A stretch of 64,000 nt of DNA, from assembly GCA_017513125.1 (NCBI GenBank), contig JAFWDI010000029.1, positions 1-64,000 on the forward strand, in the 5' to 3' direction. Of the stretch, positions 55,964-64,000 are shown piece by piece. Origin of the DNA: Lachnospiraceae bacterium. Lineage in GTDB: Bacteria; Bacillota; Clostridia; Lachnospirales; Lachnospiraceae. The notes under the pieces are model-generated. The model was not told where the DNA came from. It saw only the letters and a list, made by a program, of their open reading frames with translations, and ran no database searches. Position 1 is the stretch's first letter. Every line of letters starts with the position of its first letter. The position numbers and the translations under genes were made by a program.

Positions 55964-57463
55964 TTAGTCGAGCATCGCCATCGTGAGGACGTTCTCCTCT
56001 GTGGCGTCTTCTCGTTTGATGGTGCCGGTGATGTGGCCGTTATGGATGGCGTAGATCGTATCGGCAATGTTGATGACCTCGGGAAGCTCCGAAGAGATCA
56101 GGATGACGCACAGACCGTCCTTCGCGAGATTACAGATGTTCTGATAGATCTCGGCTTTTGTTCCGACGTCGATACCCTTCGTGGGCTCGTCCAGAATCAG
56201 GATCTTCGTGGTCAGTTTGCTGGAGGTCCAGCGACCCAGGATGACCTTCTGCTGGTTTCCGCCCGACAGTTCCATAAGGACCTTATCGATGGACGGGGTC
56301 TTAATGTCGAACTTCTGGACAGCCTCCTCAGCCAGCTCCTTCTCCGCCTTAAAGTTTACGAAGAAACGGCTGAACGTGAGCTTATCAAGGACCGGCATCG
56401 AGATGTTATCCTTGATCGAACGGAACAGGATCAGTCCCTCATACTTCCGGTCTTCGGGACACAGCGCTATGCCGGCGTTGATCGCGTCATGAGGCGTCTT
56501 AAAGTGGACCTCCTCACCGTCGACGATCAGCTGTCCGCCCGTGATCGGGTCCACGCCGAAGATCGCGCGGGCGATCTCCGTGCGGCCCGCTCCTACCAGA
56601 CCCGCCAGACCGATGATCTCGCCTCTGCGTCCGGTGATATTAATATCATGAATGTAGGGCGTCTTCAGGTCTTTCAGCTCCAGAACCACATCGCCGAACT
56701 CGGTGTTCCGGTCGAGGTTCGCGTAGGTATCGCCGATATCGCGGCCGACCATGGCCGTAATGAGTTCTTTCTCGTTCGTGGTTTCGGTGTGCAGCGTCTT
56801 CACATACTTACCGTCTTTCAGGATGACGATGTCGTCGCAGATCTCAAAGATCTCGTTCAGACGGTGGGATACGTACAGGATGACCTTTCCTTCTTCTTTC
56901 TGTTTCCGGATGATCTTGAACAGAATCTCGATCTCGGTGTCAGTCAGAGGTGCGGTCGGCTCGTCATACGCGATGATTGGAGAATCTCTCCGATATGCCT
57001 TCATGATCTCGATCATCTGCTGATGAGCGACATTCAGGCGGCCGACCATATCGTCGGGAGAGATCGGCAGGCCGAAATCATCGATAATTCTCTGGGTCTC
57101 GCTGCGGAGTTTGCCTTTGTCGATGATACCGAATTTATTCTTCGGAAGGTCGCCGACGAAAAGGTTCTCCATGACGGACATGAACGGCAGCAGCTGCCGC
57201 TCCTGATAAATGATACTGATGCCGGCGTTAATGGCATCCTGAGGCGTGGTAAAGTTTACCTCTTTACCGTCGACCAAAACGGTACCCTCGTCCTGATGCA
57301 GGTCGCCGTTAATGATCTTCAGCAGGGTACTCTTTCCGGCGCCGTTCTCGCCAAGAAGCGCCAGAACTTTGCCGCCTTCAGCCTTAAAATTAATGTCGTC
57401 CAGGGCGCGGACGCCGGGGAAGCTCTTTCCGATTCCCCTAAGTTCCAGTGATCTTTCTTCCAT
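55964..57463 (-). CDS. Ribose-type ABC transporter ATP-binding protein (double ATPase)
   Basis: The protein has 499 residues with two ABC halves. The first has Walker A LLGENGAGKST and Walker B YDEPTAPLTD, but its signature reads LNVAHQQ instead of LSVGQQQ. The second has a degenerate P-loop GLVGAGRTE, signature LSGGNQQK and Walker B ILDEPTKGID, as in RbsA and MglA. The substrate class is carbohydrate or nucleoside-like. AAAGGAG precedes the ATG. Confidence 0.92.
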   Translation of the reverse strand: MEERSLELRGIGKSFPGVRALDDINFKAEGGKVLALLGENGAGKSTLLKIINGDLHQDEGTVLVDGKEVNFTTPQDAINAGISIIYQERQLLPFMSVMENLFVGDLPKNKFGIIDKGKLRSETQRIIDDFGLPISPDDMVGRLNVAHQQMIEIMKAYRRDSPIIAYDEPTAPLTDTEIEILFKIIRKQKEEGKVILYVSHRLNEIFEICDDIVILKDGKYVKTLHTETTNEKELITAMVGRDIGDTYANLDRNTEFGDVVLELKDLKTPYIHDINITGRRGEIIGLAGLVGAGRTEIARAIFGVDPITGGQLIVDGEEVHFKTPHDAINAGIALCPEDRKYEGLILFRSIKDNISMPVLDKLTFSRFFVNFKAEKELAEEAVQKFDIKTPSIDKVLMELSGGNQQKVILGRWTSSKLTTKILILDEPTKGIDVGTKAEIYQNICNLAKDGLCVILISSELPEVINIADTIYAIHNGHITGTIKREDATEENVLTMAMLD

Positions 57464-57483
57464 AGAATCAGCTCCTTTATAGA

Positions 57484-57516
57484 AAAAGCGGGCGGATTCA
57501 GGCCTCCGCCCGCTTT
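57484..57516 (-). terminator. Intra-operon terminator after the binding-protein gene
   Basis: AAAGCGGGCGGA / TCCGCCCGCTTT with TTTCT following on the minus strand lies between the binding protein and ATPase genes. Partial read-through would give excess binding protein, as is common for importers. Confidence 0.82.
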
Positions 57517-57548
57517 CGGTGTTCCATAAAACTATGGATCAGTACACG

Positions 57549-58874
57549 TTACTGTTCTACAGAGTAGTACTCAGGAACATCAGTCGTGGTCGAAGGGAAG
57601 GCATCCAGGGAGACTTCCACATCGTAAGGGTAGGTGTTCGTGCCTGCGTACAGGTCGACCCACTCGTAGTACTGCTGATAGTTATCGAAGTCAAGCCATG
57701 CGGTCGGCAGCAGCATCTTGGAATAGGTGTGGTCGGGGCCGCCGTGATCATTCACGTTGACCCAGCTCGGCCAAATGCTGTCGGGGGTGGCCCAACCCTG
57801 CGCGAAAGCGTAGCAGGCGCCGATGATCGGCTCAGCATACAGGAAGGTCGCGCAGTTCAGAGCGTAACGCCAGCAGTTCTGTGTTCCGGCATCCCACTGG
57901 GATCTCAGGCCGGCACCACCGAAGGTGACGCCGCAGGAGGTCTCGCCGAGACCGGCGGACTCAACAGCGGTGACAGCGCCCTGCGCCCAGTCATCGATGT
58001 TGCCCTGGATCAGCCAGTACTGAATGTTCGTGTTGGTGGAGACCACGGGGCTCGCTGCGTCAAGACCGCCCTGGATCGACAGACCGGTGGAGGAGCAGTC
58101 AGCCAGGAACAGGTTGTTCTGAGCCTCAGCGGGAGCATTGGCTGCCCAGTAATCCTGAGCGGCCTCAACACGCTGATGCAGAGGCGGAGACAGCGAATAA
58201 TCCATCGCGATGCAGCCGACCGTCGACCAGTCAGCATCCGGATAAGTCTCGTTCATCCAGTCGAACAGTTTCTCCATCTCCATTTCGCCAGCAACATAGT
58301 GGTCGAAACCGCAGAACGGGTGGATCAGCTGACCGTCGGCGTCAACCGCGGAGGCCATCATGCCCATCCACTGGACATCGGGATAGTTCGCAAGAATAGG
58401 CTGGATCGAAGGCCAGATGGTGACATCGGGATCGAGGATCAGGATGTCAACGCCCTGGTCCAGATGGTTCTGCAGAAGGGTCATATACTGGTCGTTGTCA
58501 CCCTCAGCGGAGGACATGCCCAGATACTGCATGTTCATCATGTTGGACCAGATGCCGTAAGCCTCATCAGCTTCCTGGTACAGAGGGCCGGAAGCGCTGG
58601 TGATGTAGGCGGATCTCAGCGTCTCATTCGCCGAATAATCATAGTTCGGATCATAGTAGGCGATCATATCAAGGTTGGGGGAACCGTCCTCATTCGCATG
58701 AGGGGTAGCCACAGCAGCGCCGCCGCCTTCATCGGGGGTGACGTCAGCCGTTGCCGAACCCTGATCCGCAGCGCCGCCGCCGTTATCGCCGCCGCCGCTG
58801 TTTCCGCCGCCGCCGCATGCCGCCAGGCTGAACACCATGGCCGCCGCAAGAGCAAGTGCCAAAATCTTCTTCAT
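57549..58874 (-). CDS. Substrate-binding lipoprotein of the ribose-type ABC importer
   Basis: The protein has 441 residues. The lipoprotein signal MKKILALALAAAMVFSLAAC ends at Cys20, followed by a Gly-rich linker of about 45 residues. The mature part has a periplasmic-binding-protein-I-like layout (LQNHLDQGVDILILDPDVTIWPSIQPIL). It is clearly longer than typical RbsB and rich in Trp and Tyr, which suits a bulky or aromatic ring stacking ligand. A strong AGGAGG precedes the ATG at 58874. It is the first gene of the operon. The ligand is unknown. Confidence 0.88.
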   Translation of the reverse strand: MKKILALALAAAMVFSLAACGGGGNSGGGDNGGGAADQGSATADVTPDEGGGAAVATPHANEDGSPNLDMIAYYDPNYDYSANETLRSAYITSASGPLYQEADEAYGIWSNMMNMQYLGMSSAEGDNDQYMTLLQNHLDQGVDILILDPDVTIWPSIQPILANYPDVQWMGMMASAVDADGQLIHPFCGFDHYVAGEMEMEKLFDWMNETYPDADWSTVGCIAMDYSLSPPLHQRVEAAQDYWAANAPAEAQNNLFLADCSSTGLSIQGGLDAASPVVSTNTNIQYWLIQGNIDDWAQGAVTAVESAGLGETSCGVTFGGAGLRSQWDAGTQNCWRYALNCATFLYAEPIIGACYAFAQGWATPDSIWPSWVNVNDHGGPDHTYSKMLLPTAWLDFDNYQQYYEWVDLYAGTNTYPYDVEVSLDAFPSTTTDVPEYYSVEQ

Positions 58875-59315
58875 TTTTCTACCTCCTAAGTAGTCCTGGT
58901 TACACACGGGGATGCCTGATATCCCCGCGCTGCAGTCCCTGATTATTTACATCCCGGCCGCAGTCGGACTGCTCGTGTTCGGCCAGGATGTGCAGTTTAG
59001 CCTACAATGTCCATTTTCCATTTTTTTGCCCCTTTGTCAATTTTTATTTATTATTTATAAAGTTTTTCAACTTTTTACAATGCAGCATGCAATTTCCTAC
59101 GAACCCTGTCGCTTTTCTCCGTCGCAAATCACGATGGGTTTTTCCCTGCATTGCTATAAAAAGCAGGTCGTTTAATCCTCTCCGGGCCGGCGTTTCGGGG
59201 CCCGATTCTTTATGGCGCCGATTCGCGTTTCTGTGCTATAGTTGACGCGATCCGCCTTTAATTGCGGAGCCGGCGCCCGGCGCGCCGTGTGATCATGTAT
59301 TAAGGAATTTGTATT
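58875..59315. other. 441-bp divergent intergenic region
   Basis: This region separates the ABC importer operon from the FKBP-like lipoprotein gene. It contains a marked AT-rich tract (about 59000-59100), which stands out from the GC-rich surroundings. A TTGACA on the minus strand lies at 59040-59035, and AAAGTT, GAAA, AACTTT forms a small dyad near 59060-59077; both are plausible control elements of the importer operon. I could not fix the -10 boxes. Small frames here (for example 58912-59175) look accidental. Confidence 0.45.
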
Positions 59316-60488
59316 ATGAAGAAAAGCATTCGAAACATCCTTGCCCTGAGCCTCGCCGCCGCCGCGGCGCTCACTGCGGCAGCCTGCGGCGCTCCCGGCT
59401 CTCCGGCTGCGGAGACCGAGGCCGTCCCCGCAGCCGAAACCGTAAACTTCACCGCCTCGGACTACAGCGCGGTCGATTACAGCGGCGTGATGACCCTGGG
59501 CGCGCACTCCGGCCTGGAGATTGAAGTCCCGCCCGCGGCGGATCTGGACGAGCTCGTGCAGGGAAACATCGAATATATCCTGTCCGGTCAGAGCGCCACG
59601 GTCATGGTGGCGGAGGGCGTCACCGCGGCCGGAGACACGATCCTTCTGAACTATACCGGCCTTCTGGACGGCGAGCCGTTCGAGGGCGGCAGCGCCGAAG
59701 GCACGACCTACCGGATCGGCAGCGGCTACTTCATCCCCGATCTGGACCGGCAGCTCGAGGGGCTGACCGTCGGCGAGACTTACGAGCTGCCCTGTACGTT
59801 CCCCGATGATTATCACAATGCCGATCTGGCCGGAAAAAGCGTCGTCTTCGAAGTGACGGTCACCGCGATCGCGGGGGCGTCGAACACGCCCGAGTGGACG
59901 GACGAGTTCGTCGAAGAGTTTACGCACGGCGAGTACACCACGACGGCCGATTTCGAAGTCCGTATCCGCGAGGAGCTGGAAGCGCGGGTCGCCGAAACAC
60001 AGCAGGAGCAGTACCGGAACGCGCTCTGGCAGGCCGTTCTGGACCGCTGCGAGTTCACCGAGATACCTCAGGAGCGCGTCGAAGCCGCCACTGCCTACTA
60101 TGTGGATGCATTGACCGGGTATTACCAGATGCAGGCGTACTCTTACGGAATGGATATGGAGACCTTCTTCCAGGCATCCGGGATGACGGAGGAGGCTCTG
60201 AACGCGGAGGCGGCCCGCATGGCGGAAGACGAAGTCCGAAACTTCATGACCGCGAACATGATCTGTCTGGATGAGGGCATCGAACTTACACCCGAGGTAT
60301 ATTCGGCGCTGATACGCGAAAAATTCGAAGAGTCCGTGTATAATGACTTTGAAACGTTTGTGGAGTCCTCGGGCGGCGAACGCTACACCGTGGATTCGTG
60401 CCTGTATACGCTGGCGCTGGAGTGGCTCGAGGAGCATAACACGCCGGTGACCTCGGAAGGAAACGGAGTCTCAGCCGATGAACATTAA
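59316..60488 (+). CDS. Lipoprotein with FKBP/trigger-factor-like fold
   Basis: The protein has 390 residues. A signal peptide MKKSIRNILALSLAAAAALT leads to a probable lipoprotein Cys24, although the lipobox is AAAC without the usual Leu. Residues about 100-190 form an FKBP-type peptidyl-prolyl isomerase domain (GDTILLNYTGLLDGEPFEGG, FIPDLDRQLEGLTVGETYEL). Residues about 195-370 are helical, like the trigger factor chaperone arm (FVEEFTHGEYTTTADFEVRI). This is an extracytoplasmic folding factor in the style of surface PrsA or secreted trigger factor. AAGGAATTTGT precedes the ATG. It overlaps the next gene. Confidence 0.85.
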   Translation: MKKSIRNILALSLAAAAALTAAACGAPGSPAAETEAVPAAETVNFTASDYSAVDYSGVMTLGAHSGLEIEVPPAADLDELVQGNIEYILSGQSATVMVAEGVTAAGDTILLNYTGLLDGEPFEGGSAEGTTYRIGSGYFIPDLDRQLEGLTVGETYELPCTFPDDYHNADLAGKSVVFEVTVTAIAGASNTPEWTDEFVEEFTHGEYTTTADFEVRIREELEARVAETQQEQYRNALWQAVLDRCEFTEIPQERVEAATAYYVDALTGYYQMQAYSYGMDMETFFQASGMTEEALNAEAARMAEDEVRNFMTANMICLDEGIELTPEVYSALIREKFEESVYNDFETFVESSGGERYTVDSCLYTLALEWLEEHNTPVTSEGNGVSADEH

Positions 60489-60975
60489 GGAAAAACGTTT
60501 TTCTCAGAAAAAGGACGGTTCCTGGTCGGACAACTTCATGCTGACCTATCTGCAGCTGAAGCTGGCTTCGGAAACGAAGATCTCGGTCTTTAACCGGAAG
60601 CTGAAAGAGCGCGAGATCCGGCAGATGATGGAGGACCTGTGCGTCACGGGCTCCCCGTTCGATCCGGAGGAGGTCCGGGCGGAGTGGAAGGACATGACGG
60701 AGCGGTACATCCACATCTGCTACGACCCGGAGACCCGGATGAAGCTTTACGGGATCATTAAGCGAAAGAACGAAGCTGTCGCCTGGCAGCTCCTGAAGGA
60801 GATCGAGCGCACGACGAAGACCTATCCGGGGCTCCTGGGGCTCGAAGAGGAGTTCGCCCCGCTTTACGACGTCATGATGGAGGTCTGGAACGACATCCTG
60901 GGCGACGTCGGAAAAGGCTCCGGGCAGCCTGTGCTGAGCCCTTACGATCCGAGTCCCTATGGGCCGACGAGCTGA
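60478..60975 (+). CDS. Hypothetical protein, 165 residues
   Basis: The start codon lies inside the end of the FKBP-like lipoprotein gene, with an 11-base overlap, so translation is probably coupled. The protein is hydrophilic and helical, with Lys, Glu and Trp spread throughout (EREIRQMMEDLCV, FDPEEVRAEWKDMTERYIHICYD), and ends in a Pro/Ser-rich tail. No signal peptide, membrane span or catalytic motif is visible, and I do not recognise the family. The codon use and tight overlap make it a real gene. Confidence 0.75.
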   Translation: MNIKEKRFSQKKDGSWSDNFMLTYLQLKLASETKISVFNRKLKEREIRQMMEDLCVTGSPFDPEEVRAEWKDMTERYIHICYDPETRMKLYGIIKRKNEAVAWQLLKEIERTTKTYPGLLGLEEEFAPLYDVMMEVWNDILGDVGKGSGQPVLSPYDPSPYGPTS

Positions 60976-61042
60976 GGAGCGGTCCTGTCCGGGCGCGGCC
61001 GAACACCGCGGGGCGCCGCGGATAAACGTAATAGTAATATAC

Positions 61043-61081
61043 AGAAGGCGGACACAGCCACCCGGCTGCGCCCGCCTTTTT
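61043..61081 (+). terminator. Terminator after the 165-residue gene
   Basis: GGCGG..CAGCC / GGCTG..CCGCC followed by TTTTTCG lies between the convergent plus and minus genes. Confidence 0.8.
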
Positions 61082-61138
61082 CGATCCCCGGGTCACACCG
61101 GGGTGTCCGTGTCTTCGCCCTTTTTCCCTGTCAGACCC

Positions 61139-62806
61139 TTATTCCTTCTCCGCGATCGCCTGAATCGCTGCGCGCGCCCACGTGATGGCCCGCGAGTGGC
61201 TGTTTCCGTTCCACAGCAGGGGGTAATCCACGCCGTAGAGGCCGCCTGCGACGTTTCCGATCGCGTACAGGCCCGGGATCGGCTTATTGTCATCGTCCAG
61301 CACGCGCATGTCGGTGTCAATGATCATGCCGCCGTGCACGTTCAGCAGGGCCGGGCCCCACTTCACCGCGTAGAACGGAGGCTCCGTGATGCTCGTGAGC
61401 AGCTCGGCGCGCTTTCCGAAATCGACGTCCTCGCCCTTCTCATAGAGCTCGTTATATCTGTCCACGGTGGCCCTGAACGTCTCGACGGGGACGCCCATCT
61501 GCTCCGCCAGCTCCTCGATCGTGTCGGCCTTGAACGCGGTCCCGTTCTTCACATAGCGCTCGATCTGTTTATCGATGCCGTTGTCATCGCTCCACTGATA
61601 GCCGTACTCCGTCATCAGCGGCTCCGTGAACTGGCCGCCGGTGATCTCGATCCGATCACGGAGTTCGCCGAACCACTTGCTGTCGAACACCGTAAACGCG
61701 AACTCGCCCTGCGGCTGCATCGCGCAGCGGACCGCCTTCGCCTGGACCCAGGTGTCCTCGTTCATGAAGCGCTTTCCCTGGCGGTTCACGAACAGGAAGA
61801 AGAACACGTAGATCGAATAGGCCAGCAGATGCATGCAGAGCGCCCACGACGGCGTCTCGAACTGGCCGCCGGCCCAGTACGCCATGCGGTGGCCGTCGCC
61901 GGTGTTCAGGCCCTTCTTCGTGCCGGGATGGTCCGGATCCGGGACCTGCGGCGCATAGCCGTTCCGCTTCAGCGTCAGGCCCATCGGGCAGAACGTGCGC
62001 AGCATGTCGGGGTTCGACCCGATGTCGCCGGTGGCCAGGATGACCGCCTTCGTGCCGCGGTAGCGACGGTATTTCCCGTCCTCGCACAGCGCGATACACG
62101 ACACCACGCGTCCGCCGTCCTTCTCCAGATATTTCGCCTCGGTCTTCCGGATGATCCGGTTCCCCTCGCCCTCGAGGCAGTGATCCTGCATGATCTCGCA
62201 CATCAGCTGCGCGCCGCCGCGGCTCTTATACCGCGTGCTTTCGGGCTTCCGGATCAGGTAATGCGTGCCGTCGTACTCGGTAAAGTCCGGTCCCTTATAG
62301 CGGCCGCCGAACAGATGCAGCTCGACGTCGTCGCCGCCCAGGTCCGTCATCCACTTCACCGCGTCGGAGCAGTTGTTCAGGTACAGCCAGAGCAGTTCCT
62401 CGTTCACGCGGCTGCCGCAGATGTGCATCCAGTCGCGGGCGAACTGGGCCTTATCGATCTTCACGCCCAGCTTCTCCATCACGGGCGAGGTCACACAGGC
62501 GATATGCGCGCCGCGGGCCACGATGCCGTGGTACTTCTCGAGGATGATGCACTTCTGCCCCAGATCCGTGCAGCGGGCGCCGGCCGCCATGCCGGCAATG
62601 CCTCCGCCGATGATCAGCACCTCGGTCTCCACGGTCTCGGCGATCTGATCCTCGGGGATCTGATCGGGCCGCTTCGCCCAGGTGCAGTCGTCATACTTTC
62701 CGCGCAGTCCCTCGATGTGGTTCACTTCCGTGTCGATATACTCCATCTCTCCGGAGGTCTCTTCGGAGGCGGGCGCCGCCTGCTCCTGTTTCTTCAGATC
62801 TTCCAT
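61139..62806 (-). CDS. Soluble FAD-dependent reductase, fumarate reductase/flavocytochrome c family
   Basis: The protein has 555 residues. EVLIIGGGIAGMAAGARCTDLG near residue 48 is the FAD-binding motif, GTKAVILATGDIG follows, and the C-terminus holds PIPGLYAIGNVAGGLYGVDYP and SRAITWARAAIQ. It lacks a signal peptide, a heme domain and an FMN-attachment domain, so it is a cytoplasmic single-domain member, unlike the multi-domain urocanate/acrylate reductases. Likely roles are reduction of an enoate or oxidation of a carboxylate or aromatic-derived acid. The ATG at 62806 follows AAGGAG. No iron-sulfur or membrane subunit gene is adjacent. Confidence 0.82.
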   Translation of the reverse strand: MEDLKKQEQAAPASEETSGEMEYIDTEVNHIEGLRGKYDDCTWAKRPDQIPEDQIAETVETEVLIIGGGIAGMAAGARCTDLGQKCIILEKYHGIVARGAHIACVTSPVMEKLGVKIDKAQFARDWMHICGSRVNEELLWLYLNNCSDAVKWMTDLGGDDVELHLFGGRYKGPDFTEYDGTHYLIRKPESTRYKSRGGAQLMCEIMQDHCLEGEGNRIIRKTEAKYLEKDGGRVVSCIALCEDGKYRRYRGTKAVILATGDIGSNPDMLRTFCPMGLTLKRNGYAPQVPDPDHPGTKKGLNTGDGHRMAYWAGGQFETPSWALCMHLLAYSIYVFFFLFVNRQGKRFMNEDTWVQAKAVRCAMQPQGEFAFTVFDSKWFGELRDRIEITGGQFTEPLMTEYGYQWSDDNGIDKQIERYVKNGTAFKADTIEELAEQMGVPVETFRATVDRYNELYEKGEDVDFGKRAELLTSITEPPFYAVKWGPALLNVHGGMIIDTDMRVLDDDNKPIPGLYAIGNVAGGLYGVDYPLLWNGNSHSRAITWARAAIQAIAEKE

Positions 62807-62957
62807 AACATGCTCCTTCATTCAAAAGACCGGCCTCACGTTTCATCCTACCATTTCGGTATATTGATTTTAACATGAGCCGGTCGGCATGTCAGTATTT
62901 TCTTTTTATTCCGCGCATCGTTCCCGGTCCCGCCGTCCGGCAGCCGCAGCCCGCCGG

Positions 62958-64000
62958 TCACTTCCCGGCCCGCGCCCGCCTCACCGCTTCGACCTGTTTC
63001 GCGCACAGCTCCGCGATCTTCAGCCGCTTCATCCGCCTCATCGTCGTGCGGATCTCGTCCCCGATCGGGTCGATCCAGCGTGCGCCGACCGCATCCGGCC
63101 CGGCCATGACCGCCAGCGCGTTCAGCACCGGCGCCGCCGTGCAGTCGACGTCCATGCCCTCCATCGCGATGATGTGGGCGGTCTCGTCGAAATCCATGTT
63201 TCCGAACCACAGGGCAATGATCTCCGCCGCCGCGTTCGGATACGCGTGGATCCAGTGATATTCCTTCAGTCTTTCCGCGCACGCAGTCCAGGCAGACTCC
63301 CAGTCCGCGCCCCCGCGGCACTGTTCCAGCGCGAACCGCACGACCGCCGCGTACTCGCTGCGCGAAGGCATGGCCGCGACGGTCTTTTCGACCGCCGTGC
63401 GCATGTCGGTCTCCGTGAAGCAGAGCGACACCAGCACGGCATTGAAGATCCCGCCGATCATGCCGCTGTTCGAGTGCGAGACGATGCTGTCGTCCGCCGC
63501 CAGCCGGGCCGCCAGCGCGGGATCGCCGGGCGCAGCCATCCCGTGGACCATCGTCCGCATCTGCGCCCCGATCCAATCCGAAAAATAGTTCAGCTCGGTC
63601 CCGCTCTCGGGCGGCAGCAGTCCCCGGCGCAGGTTCGCAAGCGCGGTCTTTTCCGCGGAGTAGCCCTCCGAGATCAGGTCGAGCCAGCCGCCGGCCACGT
63701 CAGCCGGGGCGATATCATAGCCTTTCTCCGCGAACACGTCGAGCCAGGCGAGCTCGTAGGTGATGTCGTCATTGTAAGTCTCGGGCCGCCGCAGGTAACC
63801 GCGGATCTCCCCAAACCGTTTCCGGATGTTCGCCGTGGTGTACCCCTCGATCTGCGTGCCCAGGCAGCCGCCGATCAGCTGGCCGGTCCACCCCGCGCGC
63901 ACGCGCTCCTCGAAATCCTTCCCGCTCACATCATGATCCGCCGCCTCGGGGAACGCCGCGTCCTCCGCGACGTCGGCGAACGTGCGGTACCGCCGGTACC
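62958..64000 (-). CDS. ADP-ribosylglycohydrolase family protein, N-terminus may lie outside window
   Basis: The frame is open from the right edge to a stop at 62958, giving at least 347 residues. VRAGWTGQLIGGCLGTQIEG is the family's usual opening, YNDDITYELAWLDVF carries the first metal-binding Asp pair, and MEGMDVDCTAAPVLNALAVMAG the second. The family removes ADP-ribose from proteins or ADP-ribosyl compounds, or cleaves related glycosides. A GTG at 63929 is a possible start, but the in-frame codons before it (ending FPEAADHD) look coding, so the protein may extend beyond the window. No partner toxin is visible. Confidence 0.8.
   Translation of the reverse strand, partial: YRRYRTFADVAEDAAFPEAADHDVSGKDFEERVRAGWTGQLIGGCLGTQIEGYTTANIRKRFGEIRGYLRRPETYNDDITYELAWLDVFAEKGYDIAPADVAGGWLDLISEGYSAEKTALANLRRGLLPPESGTELNYFSDWIGAQMRTMVHGMAAPGDPALAARLAADDSIVSHSNSGMIGGIFNAVLVSLCFTETDMRTAVEKTVAAMPSRSEYAAVVRFALEQCRGGADWESAWTACAERLKEYHWIHAYPNAAAEIIALWFGNMDFDETAHIIAMEGMDVDCTAAPVLNALAVMAGPDAVGARWIDPIGDEIRTTMRRMKRLKIAELCAKQVEAVRRARAGK

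Noticed and set aside
58912..59245. Small plus-strand open frames in the AT-rich gap before the FKBP-like gene
   Set aside because: Poor codon pattern, no ribosome site and overlap with the likely promoter region of the importer operon.
1..64000. Mobile elements, phage genes, CRISPR arrays, tRNA or rRNA genes
   Set aside because: No transposase or integrase motifs, no regularly spaced direct repeats of CRISPR type and no recognisable tRNA or rRNA sequence were seen on reading the window.

Overview
The window looks like chromosome of a strictly anaerobic, GC-rich member of the Clostridia (Bacillota). The evidence is the FabK-type fatty acid operon fused to accBCDA, an oxygen-sensitive class III ribonucleotide reductase with its radical-SAM activase, a second glycyl radical enzyme, Clostridia-type leader RNAs and intrinsic terminators, and GGAGG-type ribosome binding sites. 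I cannot name the genus. About 59 protein genes are supported, most on the minus strand. I see no rRNA, tRNA, CRISPR array, transposase or phage gene.

Left part (1-18.7 kb): a HIRAN / J-domain / Sel1-repeat cluster, a coiled-coil protein, a MATE exporter, cysteine synthase, thioredoxin reductase, and NrdD with a fused C-terminal thioredoxin-like domain preceded by two NrdR-type boxes 31 bp apart. These are followed by a hydrolase, NrdG, a DUF4037/TPR pair, a VanX-like dipeptidase, an orphan glycyl radical enzyme and a convergent PAS-SARP-like regulator. At 18.7-26.0 kb lies a fatty acid synthesis operon in the order acpP-fabK-fabG-fabF-accB-fabZ-accC-accD-accA, without fabD or fabH. Its promoter region carries three GTTCCG repeats spaced exactly 11 bp.

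The centre (26.3-51.5 kb) is the most interesting part. A LysR gene and a perfect 22-bp dyad head an eight-gene minus-strand operon. It encodes a thiolase, a cyclase-family hydrolase, a 3-hydroxyacyl dehydrogenase-like enzyme, a BKACE lyase, a two-subunit CoA-transferase, a sodium:solute symporter and a short-chain reductase. Together these match, step for step, the anaerobic phloroglucinol pathway: reductase, ring-opening cyclohydrolase, 3-hydroxy-5-oxohexanoate dehydrogenase, triacetate lyase, CoA-transfer and thiolysis to acetyl-CoA. Next to it lies a two-subunit molybdoenzyme related to pyrogallol-phloroglucinol transhydroxylase. It is followed by a molybdate ABC transporter (modABC), a MobA-MobB fusion and a moeA/MPT-binding/moaA/moaC/mog/MOSC operon. 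A moaE gene sits at the other end of the island. I read this as one physical unit for polyphenol (pyrogallol or gallate-derived) fermentation together with the supply of its molybdenum cofactor. The cofactor operon is led by a candidate Moco riboswitch with a terminator; a second, diverged copy sits as an orphan between the convergent MOSC and mob genes.

Right part (51.6-64 kb): a stand-alone SDR, a membrane acyltransferase, a ribose-type ABC importer operon (lipoprotein, ATPase, two permeases), a lipoprotein with an FKBP/trigger-factor-like fold, an unknown 165-residue protein, a soluble fumarate-reductase-like flavoprotein and a partial ADP-ribosylglycohydrolase at the right edge.

Across the whole window the heptamer GGCATTG/CAATGCC is strongly over-represented in all reading frames and in intergenic DNA, and I cannot explain it.
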